Assembly: GCA_036652815.1 (NCBI GenBank)
Contig: JAVVVE010000024.1
Location: 1-33,936 of the forward strand
DNA: 33,936 bases
From: SZUA-378 sp036652815
GTDB lineage: Bacteria; Bacillota; Clostridia; Lachnospirales; Lachnospiraceae
Reading direction: 5' to 3'
Positions 7,575-16,372 of this stretch are shown in pieces. The notes beneath the pieces are model-generated. The model saw only the letters and a program-made list of their open reading frames with translations, was not told the DNA's origin and made no database searches. Position 1 is the stretch's first letter. Each line of letters opens with the position of its first letter. The position numbers were made by a program, and so were the translations under genes.

Positions 7575-9986
7575 TCATTCCCCCTCTTCATAACGGATAT
7601 AAGGTGCAATCTCGTATTCACTAAAAGACCCCATCTGCGTATAGATATCCATCGCCATATCCAAAATCGGAAGGACTGCCACTGCGCCGCTTCCTTCTCC
7701 AAGACGCATCCTGCCATGTAAAATAGCTTCTACTCCCAGTGCCTGTAACGCAAGCTTCCCTGTGACTTCTTCTGATTCATGAGATGCAATCACATAATCC
7801 GGCACACGTTGGTCTATTCTGGCTGCCACAAGAGCCGCTACTGCTGAGATAGCTCCATCTATGATAAGGGGCATATGATATTTGACTCCTCCCAAAAAAG
7901 CACCTGCCATAGCCGCTATTTCGTAACCACCTACTTCCGCCAGAATCTCCATCGGCTGCGTCAATGGATGCAGTGCCAGTTTCTTTACCCTGTCAACTGC
8001 CAATTCTACAGTTTGGCACTTTCTGTGTAATCCTGCATCTGATAAGCCGGCTCCTTTGCCGGTTACCATGCTCGGTGTAAGATCCAGTAAAATAGCTGCC
8101 AGTGCACTGGTAGGCGTAGTATTGCCTATCCCCATCTCTCCTGTTGCCAGAATGTGATACCCCTGTCGTTTTAATTCTTGCACCGCGTCACTGCCTGCTG
8201 TGACTGCTTGTCTGCATTGCGCCATACTCATAGCAGATTCTCTGGCTATATTATGACAGCCTCTGGCTATTTTACGATCAATCATAGCTCCCTGCACATA
8301 TGTTTTAGTCGGATAAATAAGGGTATCCATCCCCATATCAACGGTATACACATCTACTTTGGCAGAGCGTGCCATAATATTCACTGAAGAACACCCTTTT
8401 GTAAAATTCTCTCCTACTATTTGGGTCACTTCACTGCCTGTCTGTGTGACTCCCTCCTGCACGACTCCATGATCTCCGCAGAAAATAAGCAATGCTCTTT
8501 TTTGCAAATCATAGGGTTGTGCACTGTTGACCATCCCGGCAATACGTACTACGCTATCCTCTAACCATCCCAGACTGTCTATGGGTTTTGCGATCCTGTC
8601 CCAATGCTGTCTGGCTTCTCTGCCCGCCTGAAACCTACTGGCAGAAAGCAAAAACTGATAGATCATATCAGGATTGCTGTAATAATAAAGATGGGCAAAT
8701 CCAACCGCATAGGACGCAGTATGAATCATGCAGGGGTATTCTTTGCTTCCATCCGGTTTTTTTGCGATACAGTCCTCCCCATTTTGGGTACAATCCCAAT
8801 AATGAAATTCATGCCCTTTCATAGTCTGTCCGCGCTCTCCCAGTACCCCCGGTGTCCGATTGGTCACTTCAAGATATCCAAATCGTTTTAACCCCTGTGT
8901 CCGATATCCTCTTCCGGGCAGCACCCCTGCCATGTGATATTGCTTGCCGTCCATCCCCTCTAGTTCATCCTGTAGATACAAAAATCCTCCACCCTCTGCA
9001 AGACATGGTAAGCCATCTGCGATGGCCTGACGGATCTCTTGTTTTAGAACAGTAGTGTCCAATGCCTCTGCGTATTGCTCCGGATATCCTCCCCCTAAGA
9101 GCAGACCATCGATCTCTTCCGGCAGATGAGTCGCATGAAGCGGGGAAAAGAAAACCGGTTCTGCACCCATTTTAGATAATAATGCCAGATTCTCTGCATA
9201 ATAGAATGAAAATGCCTCATCTCTTGCAACTGCTATTCTCACAGGCTGTGGCAAACACGGTAAATCCGGTGTCGTAATCAACGCTAAGGGAACAGCTTCC
9301 TCTGCCATAGCTTGCAACGCCTCTACATCCACTGTTTTTTCAATCGCATCTGCGATCCCTGCAACCATCCCTTTCCAGTCTTTTATCCTGTCCGGAGGCA
9401 GTAACCCCAAATGTCTGGAAGATAGTCTGATCTCATCGAGTTCCGGTAGATACCCCAATACTCTGATCCCGCATTCTCGTTCAATCAGTCCCTTCAAACG
9501 TTCATAATATCCTGCCGATACACGATTCAACAGTACTGCTTTTATACCACTGTCTGTCCGATACTCACACATCCCTTTTATCATAGCGGCGAGGGAAACA
9601 CTGGCTCCTTTCCCATCTACAATCAGAATCACAGGTGTCTTGGTAACCTTTGCGACTTCATACGTACTGGCTCGTTCTGATTGTCCTCCCATGCCATCAT
9701 AGTACCCCATCACCCCTTCCAATATAGTCAGATCAACCTCTTTGGCTCTTTCCCATAGCAGGTATCTTGTCATCTCCTCATCTGTGAAAAAGGTGTCCAG
9801 ATTCCCCGACGCCACACCCAGTACACTTTGATGAAAGAGCGGATCGATATAATCCGGCCCACATTTCAAAGCAGCTACTGCCTGCTTTCTTCTCTTAAAT
9901 ACTTCAATCATGCCACAGGTAATCATCGTCTTGCCACTACCGCTCTTGGGTGCCGCAAATAAGATTCTCGGTATCTTTTTATCCAT
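7575..9986 (-). CDS. cbiA-cobT: CbiA-CobT fusion: cobyrinate a,c-diamide synthase plus nicotinate-nucleotide:DMB phosphoribosyltransferase
   Basis: An 803-residue protein joining two normally separate enzymes. Residues 1 to about 455 are CbiA: P-loop AAPKSGSGKT, ALKCGPDYIDPLFH, ILEGVMGYYDGMGG, then a class I glutaminase-like half. That half ends with FAHLYYYSNPDM, which keeps the histidine. In place of the usual AECGG nucleophile elbow it reads LAEGGGFLYL (near residue 328), so the catalytic cysteine seems replaced by glycine. Residues from about 458 on are CobT: IDSLGWLEDSVVRIAGM, LLIFCGDHGVV, ATGEMGIGNTTPTSAL, and the catalytic glutamate in RLGEGSGAVAVLPILDMA. The start at 9986 has AAGGAACAG before it and overlaps the cbiJET stop by eight bases; an open frame 54 bases longer lacks this support. 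CobT normally makes alpha-ribazole phosphate for CobS, encoded downstream. Confidence 0.93.
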   Translation of the reverse strand: MDKKIPRILFAAPKSGSGKTMITCGMIEVFKRRKQAVAALKCGPDYIDPLFHQSVLGVASGNLDTFFTDEEMTRYLLWERAKEVDLTILEGVMGYYDGMGGQSERASTYEVAKVTKTPVILIVDGKGASVSLAAMIKGMCEYRTDSGIKAVLLNRVSAGYYERLKGLIERECGIRVLGYLPELDEIRLSSRHLGLLPPDRIKDWKGMVAGIADAIEKTVDVEALQAMAEEAVPLALITTPDLPCLPQPVRIAVARDEAFSFYYAENLALLSKMGAEPVFFSPLHATHLPEEIDGLLLGGGYPEQYAEALDTTVLKQEIRQAIADGLPCLAEGGGFLYLQDELEGMDGKQYHMAGVLPGRGYRTQGLKRFGYLEVTNRTPGVLGERGQTMKGHEFHYWDCTQNGEDCIAKKPDGSKEYPCMIHTASYAVGFAHLYYYSNPDMIYQFLLSASRFQAGREARQHWDRIAKPIDSLGWLEDSVVRIAGMVNSAQPYDLQKRALLIFCGDHGVVQEGVTQTGSEVTQIVGENFTKGCSSVNIMARSAKVDVYTVDMGMDTLIYPTKTYVQGAMIDRKIARGCHNIARESAMSMAQCRQAVTAGSDAVQELKRQGYHILATGEMGIGNTTPTSALAAILLDLTPSMVTGKGAGLSDAGLHRKCQTVELAVDRVKKLALHPLTQPMEILAEVGGYEIAAMAGAFLGGVKYHMPLIIDGAISAVAALVAARIDQRVPDYVIASHESEEVTGKLALQALGVEAILHGRMRLGEGSGAVAVLPILDMAMDIYTQMGSFSEYEIAPYIRYEEGE

Positions 9987-12006
9987 CAATCTGTTCCTTT
10001 CTACCACCAAAGCAAATAATCGAAACCGGATTATCTGCACCCATACTATGATATCTGCCGAGTGGTCTGCTTCTTGCGATATTGACCTGGATCACTTCCA
10101 TATCAATATATTCCGGAAACTCTGCCTTGATCTGCTCCAGTTGTCCCCACGTCTCGAGCGTAACCACAGTCAGTACAAAACGCACCTGTGTATTTTTATC
10201 GTGCACGCTTCGGATAATATCCTGTAATCTACCGCCGCTGCCACCGATGAATACATGTGTGGGTATCGGTAATGACAGGATACAATCCGGTGCTTCTCCG
10301 ACCACCACCTCGAGATTATCTGCTTGAAAGTGCTGCTTATTCTCTTTGATTAATAGAATCGCTTCCGGATTCTTCTCAATGGCATAGATTTGTCCTTCCT
10401 CACATTGTAGCGCTGCCTCCACTGCAACAGAGCCTGTTCCTGCACCGATATCATACAGAATAGAGTCTTGCTGCAAGCGTAATCTGGATAAGGCAAGCGT
10501 ACGAATATCCTGTTTGGTCATCGGAACACTTCCTCTTATAAATCGGCTATCTGCGATACCAAATCCCAAGATATTACCGATAGCACGTGGATTCTCAAAT
10601 AACGCAACGGACAGTTTTTCAAAGGTTAGGTTACCTAATTCCTCCGGATAGCCTGTCACGATTCGTTCTTCCGGATAGCTTAATCGTTCTCCCACTGTTA
10701 TCTTAACATCCTCCATATGATACCACCGCAACTTCTGTGCGATCTCACTCACACTGATTCCCTCCCCCAGTAAAGTGCAGACCTTTTGATGATGTTTGAT
10801 ATAAGAGAGCAGTGGAATCTGTTTGGCATGGCAGCTCACCGATTTGACCGTATCCAGAGGGATATGAAGCTTATTCAGCAAATAAGTGGGGGTCGAGATA
10901 CCGGAAAATACCTTGACTTCATAATCCGCCAAACGCTCTGCCATCCCACATGCTCCTGAGAAAAATCCAATATCTCCCGAATAGACAAGTGCTGCTCTTC
11001 TATATTCCGTATGTTTTTGTAAAAATAATAGAATCTCCTCTTTTTGATAGCAGTCATAAAACGGTTTATCTTTTCCTTGTAGTGCAGTCAGCAGGACACG
11101 CTTCGCTCCAATCAGAACATCACACTTGGCTAATTCCTCTTGGGCTTCCTGCGTCAAAAGAGCAGGACTTCCCGGTCCCATCCCAATCAAAGATACCTGT
11201 CTTTTACTCGGTAAACAGTGTTGTGGTAAGCTGCGTTGTGTCAGCCAGGCAATCGCTTCCGTTAAGCTCAGACTATCAGTTTGAGACGGCTGTGGTGCTC
11301 CGGCAATGACTACCAGGTTTGCTCCTGCATGTAAGGCCGCCTCACATTTATCCTGATATCCGCCCTCCTTACCGGCATTCTTCGTTACCATCCATTTCGC
11401 ACCGATTTGTTTTAGCAATGCTTCATTAAACGCTTCTGTAAACGGCCCCTGCATACCAATCAGATGACTCTTTGCAAATCCCATTTCCTGACACTGCGTA
11501 AGTGCAGACAAATCCGGTAATATCCTTACAAAACATCTCTTTTGATATTCTCTGATGGCTGTATACTGTTTTAAATCTTTACTGCCGGTTGTAATCAATA
11601 TCACACCTTGTGTCTGATTTAGGAACGCTACGGCCTCCTCGATATCGGGTTTTACGTATACCTGTGCTTCTCCCACCCCTTTGCTGTCTATCTCTTCTGT
11701 CTGACGAAGCACCCTAAAGTACGGCAGGCCTATCCTCTTACAGGCTGTCCTGATATTCTCCGTAACACAGGTTGCATAAGGATGTGTTGCATCAAAGCAA
11801 TACTCTGCCTCCCATTCTCTTAAATATGCTTCCATCGCAGCTTCTTCCATACGTCCCACCTGTATCTTAATATTAGGACAGTGAGGCAAAAGTGAGGCTC
11901 CATATTGTGTTGCAACACAGACCTGTATCTGTAACGGTGTATCCTGAAATGCTTCTGCCAGCTTACGCCCTTCTGTAGTACCTCCAAAGATTACGATTCC
12001 TGCCAT
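9979..12006 (-). CDS. cbiJET: CbiJ-CbiE-CbiT triple fusion
   Basis: A 675-residue protein with three enzymes of the middle pathway. Residues 1 to about 255 are the NAD(P)H-dependent cobalt-precorrin-6A reductase CbiJ (MAGIVIFGGTTEGRKLAE, FDATHPYA, TTGSKDL, TKNAGKEGG). About 268-470 are the C5 methyltransferase CbiE (LIGMGPGSPALLT, YSGDIGFFSGACG). About 488-670 are CbiT, the C15 methyltransferase and decarboxylase (MTKQDIRTLAL, YDIGAGTGSVAVEAAL, HVFIGGSGGRLQDII). CbiE-CbiT fusion is common (CobL-like); addition of CbiJ makes it a single polypeptide for reduction and the two last methylations. It overlaps cbiH by 16 bases and cbiA-cobT by 8. Confidence 0.95.
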   Translation of the reverse strand: MAGIVIFGGTTEGRKLAEAFQDTPLQIQVCVATQYGASLLPHCPNIKIQVGRMEEAAMEAYLREWEAEYCFDATHPYATCVTENIRTACKRIGLPYFRVLRQTEEIDSKGVGEAQVYVKPDIEEAVAFLNQTQGVILITTGSKDLKQYTAIREYQKRCFVRILPDLSALTQCQEMGFAKSHLIGMQGPFTEAFNEALLKQIGAKWMVTKNAGKEGGYQDKCEAALHAGANLVVIAGAPQPSQTDSLSLTEAIAWLTQRSLPQHCLPSKRQVSLIGMGPGSPALLTQEAQEELAKCDVLIGAKRVLLTALQGKDKPFYDCYQKEEILLFLQKHTEYRRAALVYSGDIGFFSGACGMAERLADYEVKVFSGISTPTYLLNKLHIPLDTVKSVSCHAKQIPLLSYIKHHQKVCTLLGEGISVSEIAQKLRWYHMEDVKITVGERLSYPEERIVTGYPEELGNLTFEKLSVALFENPRAIGNILGFGIADSRFIRGSVPMTKQDIRTLALSRLRLQQDSILYDIGAGTGSVAVEAALQCEEGQIYAIEKNPEAILLIKENKQHFQADNLEVVVGEAPDCILSLPIPTHVFIGGSGGRLQDIIRSVHDKNTQVRFVLTVVTLETWGQLEQIKAEFPEYIDMEVIQVNIARSRPLGRYHSMGADNPVSIICFGGRKEQIDG

Positions 12007-12746
12007 AGTTCCTCTTTTCTCTGATATCCTCTTGGTGTTACCATATGATCTCCGATTCTTTTTGTTTGGGAATTACCCACAAACACCGTGGTAAACATAT
12101 CCACCGATGTCTCTGACAGCTCTGTCAGTGATACGATTTCTGCTTGTTCGCCGATACGGCCGATATTGTGCACATACCCGCATACCGTATCCCCGGATCG
12201 ATATCTGAGCATAATGTCACAAGCCTTTTTTAGATAATCTTTTCGTTTACGGCTAGAGGGATTATAAAGGCAAACCGCCAGATCAGACCTCGCGGCACAC
12301 AGCAATCGTTTCGCAATCATCTCCCATGGTGTTAATAAATCACTCAAACTAATGACTGCGAAATCATGTCCCAAGGGTGCTCCTAACACAGCTCCTCCTG
12401 ATAATGCGGCAGTCACTCCCGCTATGACTTGTATCTCTACCGTCTGATAGTCTTGTGAAAGTTCTAACAGGATACCCGCCAGACCATATACCCCAGCATC
12501 TCCGCTACATATGACCGCCGTCCGCCTGCCCATCTGTGCTGTTTGCAAAGCCAGTCTGCAACGTTCTAGTTCCTGTTTCATACCCGTTGTCACATACTGT
12601 TTATCCGGATAAAATGGCTTGATTAAATCCACATATACCGTATAACCTACGATGACCTCACAGCTGTGCAGGATATCCCTCGCCTCCAAAGTCATCTGAT
12701 CTGCATCCCCCGGGCCGATGCCCACTACAAATAACCGATTCTTCAT
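11991..12746 (-). CDS. cbiH: Cobalt-precorrin-3 C17-methyltransferase CbiH
   Basis: SAM-dependent tetrapyrrole methylase of 251 residues that methylates C17 and contracts the ring to give cobalt-precorrin-4. RLFVVGIGPGDADQMTLEA at the N-terminus, VGYTVYVDLIKPF, the SAM-pocket CSGDAGVYGLAGILLE, VIAGVTAALSGGAVLGAPL and CLYNPSSRKRKDYL identify the CobJ/CbiH branch rather than CbiF or CbiL. It overlaps the cbiG stop by four bases (ATGA). No C-terminal iron-sulfur extension is present; this is the short form. Confidence 0.95.
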   Translation of the reverse strand: MKNRLFVVGIGPGDADQMTLEARDILHSCEVIVGYTVYVDLIKPFYPDKQYVTTGMKQELERCRLALQTAQMGRRTAVICSGDAGVYGLAGILLELSQDYQTVEIQVIAGVTAALSGGAVLGAPLGHDFAVISLSDLLTPWEMIAKRLLCAARSDLAVCLYNPSSRKRKDYLKKACDIMLRYRSGDTVCGYVHNIGRIGEQAEIVSLTELSETSVDMFTTVFVGNSQTKRIGDHMVTPRGYQRKEELWQES

Positions 12747-13645
12747 TCTGCCATCCCTTTCTTTTCGGCTAATGCCACGGTAACACCCTGATAACTATGT
12801 TTATGGCAAAGTAGTTTCCCTCCGCCCGCTGCTTCCACCGCACTTCTTTCACAGACATTGGATACCCCTGTAATCTGCTCCACAAACTCGGAACTGGTGA
12901 ATACTCCTTTTGTCTGCTGTAGCGTATGTACCGAATAAGTCAGGAACAGCAATCCCGTTTTATCGCAATAAGACAGCAGACCTTGCTCTTCTTTCTTCAA
13001 ATCAATACTGGACACTGCAAATACCTCTCCCTGTTCAATCCCTTCTTCCAGTAGGCACTGACGTATGGCATCCTCTATTTTCTCTTCCGAGGTACCTTTT
13101 TTGCATCCAATCCCAATCGCGATCTCTCTTTTAGCTATCTTCGCTCCCTCCAGTGTGGACACCGCAATCTCCTTTGCCAACTGCCAATTTGTAATCGTCA
13201 ATCCCTTTTGTCTGGCAAACTCATCTACCGCAAATTTACCTTCGATATCCGATGCCGTAGTAATAACCGGCAGTGCGCCTATCATCGGTGCAACCTTTTT
13301 CACCATATGATTAGCACCTCCCGTATGTCCCGATAACAAAGAAATACAAAAAACACCCATCTCATCTATCACGAGTACCGCCGGGTCTATTGATTTATGT
13401 TTGATATAAGGTGCGATACTACGCACTGCAATACCGGTCGCACATAGAAAAATCATAACATCCACACGGTCAAACCATTCTCCTACCACCTCTAAGAGCG
13501 TTTTATCAGTCGAGACCGCCTGCAGTCCACTGCACTTTACGATCGTGATAATCTCATCCTCTGCCTCACTTTGCAGCCACTCTGTCTTCAGCGTCTGCAT
13601 CAGGTCATACGCCTGTCTGCTGCATGCCAACATCAATATCTTCAT
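12743..13645 (-). CDS. cbiG: Cobalt-precorrin-5A hydrolase CbiG
   Basis: A 300-residue protein that opens the delta-lactone of cobalt-precorrin-5A, releasing acetaldehyde. The N-terminal domain ends in FLCATGIAVRSIAPYIKHK. The central domain has DEMGVFCISLLSGHTGGAN, the strongest CbiG signature. The C-terminal domain begins AIGIGCKKGTSEEKIEDAI and ends with EAAGGGKLLCHKHSYQGVT. It overlaps cbiF and cbiH by four bases each, so the three are probably translationally coupled. Length is typical for stand-alone CbiG. Confidence 0.95.
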   Translation of the reverse strand: MKILMLACSRQAYDLMQTLKTEWLQSEAEDEIITIVKCSGLQAVSTDKTLLEVVGEWFDRVDVMIFLCATGIAVRSIAPYIKHKSIDPAVLVIDEMGVFCISLLSGHTGGANHMVKKVAPMIGALPVITTASDIEGKFAVDEFARQKGLTITNWQLAKEIAVSTLEGAKIAKREIAIGIGCKKGTSEEKIEDAIRQCLLEEGIEQGEVFAVSSIDLKKEEQGLLSYCDKTGLLFLTYSVHTLQQTKGVFTSSEFVEQITGVSNVCERSAVEAAGGGKLLCHKHSYQGVTVALAEKKGMAE

Positions 13646-14436
13646 TTCATCCTGCTTTCTTTTCTGTTTCCTTTTTTGTACCCTTTTCTGTATCCTGTCG
13701 TAAAAGTGGCATCATATAACTTGGATTTGGCATACCCCGTACCCAGTACATTACCGATGATAATGAGTGCCGTTTTATCGATCTGTGCCTGCTGCATGGC
13801 TTGCGGTAAGGCATCCACAACGGTATGCAATATCTTTTCTTCCGGCCAGGACGCCTTATATACAACTGCCACCGGTGTATCCTTGTCATATCCACCCGCC
13901 AATAATTCTTCCCGCACTGTTTCTGCCAGTCCTGCGGACAGGAATAGGATCATCGTTGCCCCATGGGCTGCCAGTGACCTTAATTGTTCTCCCTGCGGCA
14001 CCGGTGTTCTTCCCTCGACTCTGCTGATAATCATACTCTGCGACACCTCCGGTAAGGTATATTCTATCTGTAAGGACGCTGCCGCTCCCGAAAGAGCACT
14101 CACTCCCGGACACACATCAAAGGGGATGTTTTTCAGCTTCAATCCATCCATCTGCTCACGTATCGCACCAAAGATAGAAGGATCTCCCGTATGCAGACGC
14201 ACTGTCGTTAGATGCTTTTGTTCTGCCTCTTCCATCACACAGATGATTTCTTCCAGATTCAATAAGGCACTGTTATATATGCTGCATTCTGCTTTTGCTT
14301 CCTTTAATAATGCCGGATTTACAAGAGAACCCGCATAGATAATCACGTCTGCCTGTCTAAGCAGATTTTGTCCCCTGACTGTAATCAGATCGGCCGCTCC
14401 CGGACCTGCTCCTACAAAATGTACCATCTCACTCAC
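13642..14436 (-). CDS. cbiF: Cobalt-precorrin-4 C11-methyltransferase CbiF
   Basis: SAM-dependent methylase of 264 residues. Key motifs are VHFVGAGPGAADLITVRG, IYAGSLVNPALL (a CbiF/CobM signature), RLHTGDPSIFGAIREQMD in the SAM pocket, PGVSALSGAAASLQIEYTLP and the C-terminal GNVLG. The C-terminus is lysine and arginine rich (KGYKKGNRKESRMK). It starts nine bases after the cbiL-cbiD stop and overlaps cbiG by four bases. A long frame on the opposite strand across this gene is an antisense shadow. Confidence 0.95.
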   Translation of the reverse strand: MSEMVHFVGAGPGAADLITVRGQNLLRQADVIIYAGSLVNPALLKEAKAECSIYNSALLNLEEIICVMEEAEQKHLTTVRLHTGDPSIFGAIREQMDGLKLKNIPFDVCPGVSALSGAAASLQIEYTLPEVSQSMIISRVEGRTPVPQGEQLRSLAAHGATMILFLSAGLAETVREELLAGGYDKDTPVAVVYKASWPEEKILHTVVDALPQAMQQAQIDKTALIIIGNVLGTGYAKSKLYDATFTTGYRKGYKKGNRKESRMK

Positions 14437-14445
14437 CGCTCTTTC

Positions 14446-16311
14446 TTATCGATATTCTGCCAGAATCAGATTCGTCTGTTCTGTCTGTCCTAAATAACCG
14501 AACTTCTCCGAAAAAAGGATCACACCAACCTGCATTTTGTCACCCACCCGCCGGTTGATATGCTCTTGTATCTTACGACACACTGCATCTATCACAGCAT
14601 CCCGTAGTCCCCATTCTTCAAGATGACGAAGAATCTCCTCTGTATTGATACATTGCATGATAGTCTCTGCCATCTTCTGACTGCCACCGCACAGCACTGT
14701 ATGTACCGCCAATATCTCACACCTGCCATCAGCCACCTTAGAGTGGGTATTCATAATCCCCGCTGCCAATTTAACCAATTTTCCGATATTCCCTATTAAT
14801 AGAAACTGCTGCATGCCATATGCAATAGCCAGATCAAGCGTATCGCCAATATAATTACTGCATTGAATACTGCGTTCCATATTGAGATGCAGTGATTGTG
14901 ATGCATAGCTTTGTCCATAATTACCGGGAGTGACGATCAGCTTATGGTTGCCCTGTACCTGCATTTGACGAATCTGTGTCTCTATCGTAGCAAGGATCGC
15001 TCGTTCACTCATCGGTTCTAAGATACCACCGGTTCCCAAGATAGAGAGCCCCCCTACAATACCAAGTCTTGGATTAAAAGTACGATGTGCTAATGCCTCT
15101 CCCTCCGGAATAGAAACTAAGATAAGCAGGTTTCCCGTGTACTGTTCTGCTAGACAGATCTCTCCCACCGCTTGAAAAATCATCCTGCGTGGTATTATAT
15201 TAATCGCCGCCTGTCCCATCTCTTGTTCCAAACCATCCAGACTGATACGCCCTATGCCGGTTCCCCCATCCAGATATAAGTTAGGATACGCTGCCTCGCT
15301 AAACGCTGCTTTCCCAATCTGTGACACCTCTGATTTTTTCTCTACACTGACCTCTATGGCAGTATGATTGGTTACATCGGGGTCGTCTCCACTATCTTTG
15401 ATGACTCGGTACGTGACCATGTCCTGTGTTTCCAATAACAGTTGTACGGGAACAGTTACGCTAACGCCTTTAGGAGTCTGTATCACGACTTGTTCTCTAC
15501 GGATGCCACGCAATAATAGATCTGCTGCTGCCGTTGCTGCCGCTGCCGCACAGGTGCCTGTTGTGATACCACAGCGAAGCTTTTGCTGATATTTCATGAG
15601 ATAGGGTTTGGCTTCCTTTTGTGCTTTCATAATAATCGTTGTAAAATATCCTGCATTCTCTTGCAAGCATTTGATATCCTGATAGCTTTGTTGATTCTCC
15701 ATACCACAATTGGTAACTGCATAGGCTTTCAACTGTTCCCTGTCTTCCAATGCCATCAACTGCTGTTTGACTTCTCCCACTTTACTACCGGATTTCATCA
15801 ATATCGTAGTCCCTGCCGGATTCACATTCTGCGAGACATCATAGCATCCCGGTACGATATGTATGGTTTCCCTGCCACTTGCGAGAGCGATCTCCAATTG
15901 TGCTGCCACCGCACAAAAAGAAGGGACTCCACTGACGATCAATGCCTGATATCCTGCATGTCTGATTCTCTGATGCAGCTCCATATAGGTGCCATAAAGG
16001 GTTGGATCTCCCAGATTCAGAAACGCTACTGTCTGATTATCGTCCAATGCCTCCAGCAGCAGCATACAGCCTCGTTCATAAGCTTTCTCCAAACGCTCTC
16101 TCTCCGTCGTCATCGGAATCGGCACCGCAATAACCGGTTTATCTGCTATCTCCGGTATCGCCTGCAATGCGATTTGATATGCCGTACACACTTTTTCATC
16201 CTTGGCAGGAATGCCTATCTTATCACAGGAACGTAATAGTTCGGCCGCTTTCATCGTGATCAGTCCCGGGTCACCCGGTCCCACTCCTATTCCATATATG
16301 ATTCCCGACAT
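14446..16311 (-). CDS. cbiL-cbiD: CbiL-CbiD fusion: C20- and C1-methyltransferases
   Basis: A 621-residue protein combining two non-consecutive methyltransferases. Residues 1 to about 230 are CbiL, cobalt-factor II C20-methyltransferase (YGIGVGPGDPGLITMKAAE, VPIPMTTERERLEKAYE, NLGDPTLYGTYMELHQRI, VSGVPSFCAVAAQL). From about 243 the protein is CbiD, cobalt-precorrin-5B C1-methyltransferase (LRCGITTGTCAAAAATAA, KDSGDDPDVTNHTAIEV, GGTGIGRISLDGL, LGTGGILEPMSERA, GNIGKLVKLAAG). CbiD is unrelated in fold to the other pathway methylases. Both halves look complete. A purine-rich repeat precedes the start. Confidence 0.94.
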   Translation of the reverse strand: MSGIIYGIGVGPGDPGLITMKAAELLRSCDKIGIPAKDEKVCTAYQIALQAIPEIADKPVIAVPIPMTTERERLEKAYERGCMLLLEALDDNQTVAFLNLGDPTLYGTYMELHQRIRHAGYQALIVSGVPSFCAVAAQLEIALASGRETIHIVPGCYDVSQNVNPAGTTILMKSGSKVGEVKQQLMALEDREQLKAYAVTNCGMENQQSYQDIKCLQENAGYFTTIIMKAQKEAKPYLMKYQQKLRCGITTGTCAAAAATAAADLLLRGIRREQVVIQTPKGVSVTVPVQLLLETQDMVTYRVIKDSGDDPDVTNHTAIEVSVEKKSEVSQIGKAAFSEAAYPNLYLDGGTGIGRISLDGLEQEMGQAAINIIPRRMIFQAVGEICLAEQYTGNLLILVSIPEGEALAHRTFNPRLGIVGGLSILGTGGILEPMSERAILATIETQIRQMQVQGNHKLIVTPGNYGQSYASQSLHLNMERSIQCSNYIGDTLDLAIAYGMQQFLLIGNIGKLVKLAAGIMNTHSKVADGRCEILAVHTVLCGGSQKMAETIMQCINTEEILRHLEEWGLRDAVIDAVCRKIQEHINRRVGDKMQVGVILFSEKFGYLGQTEQTNLILAEYR

Positions 16312-16312
16312 G

Positions 16313-16358
16313 CTTCTCTTTCCTCTTTCCTCTTTCCTCTTTCTTTCTTCTTTCTTCC
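16313..16358 (-). repeat. Purine-rich short tandem repeat before cbiL-cbiD
   Basis: On the coding strand the 61-base gap between cbiK and cbiL-cbiD is almost all A and G, with AGAGGAA-type heptamers repeated in tandem just before the ATG at 16311. Each unit contains a GAGG-like Shine-Dalgarno core, so the start has several overlapping ribosome-binding options. Copy number changes would alter spacing to the start codon. No promoter is visible here. Confidence 0.75.
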
Positions 16359-16372
16359 TTCTGCAATCGATA

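Noticed and set aside
13571..14338. Long open frame on the plus strand (255 codons)
   Set aside because: It lies entirely antisense to cbiF and the end of cbiG, which have clear family motifs; it has no ribosome binding site or recognisable domain.
15583..16236. Long open frame on the plus strand (217 codons)
   Set aside because: Antisense to the CbiL half of the fusion gene; composition is a shadow of that coding sequence.
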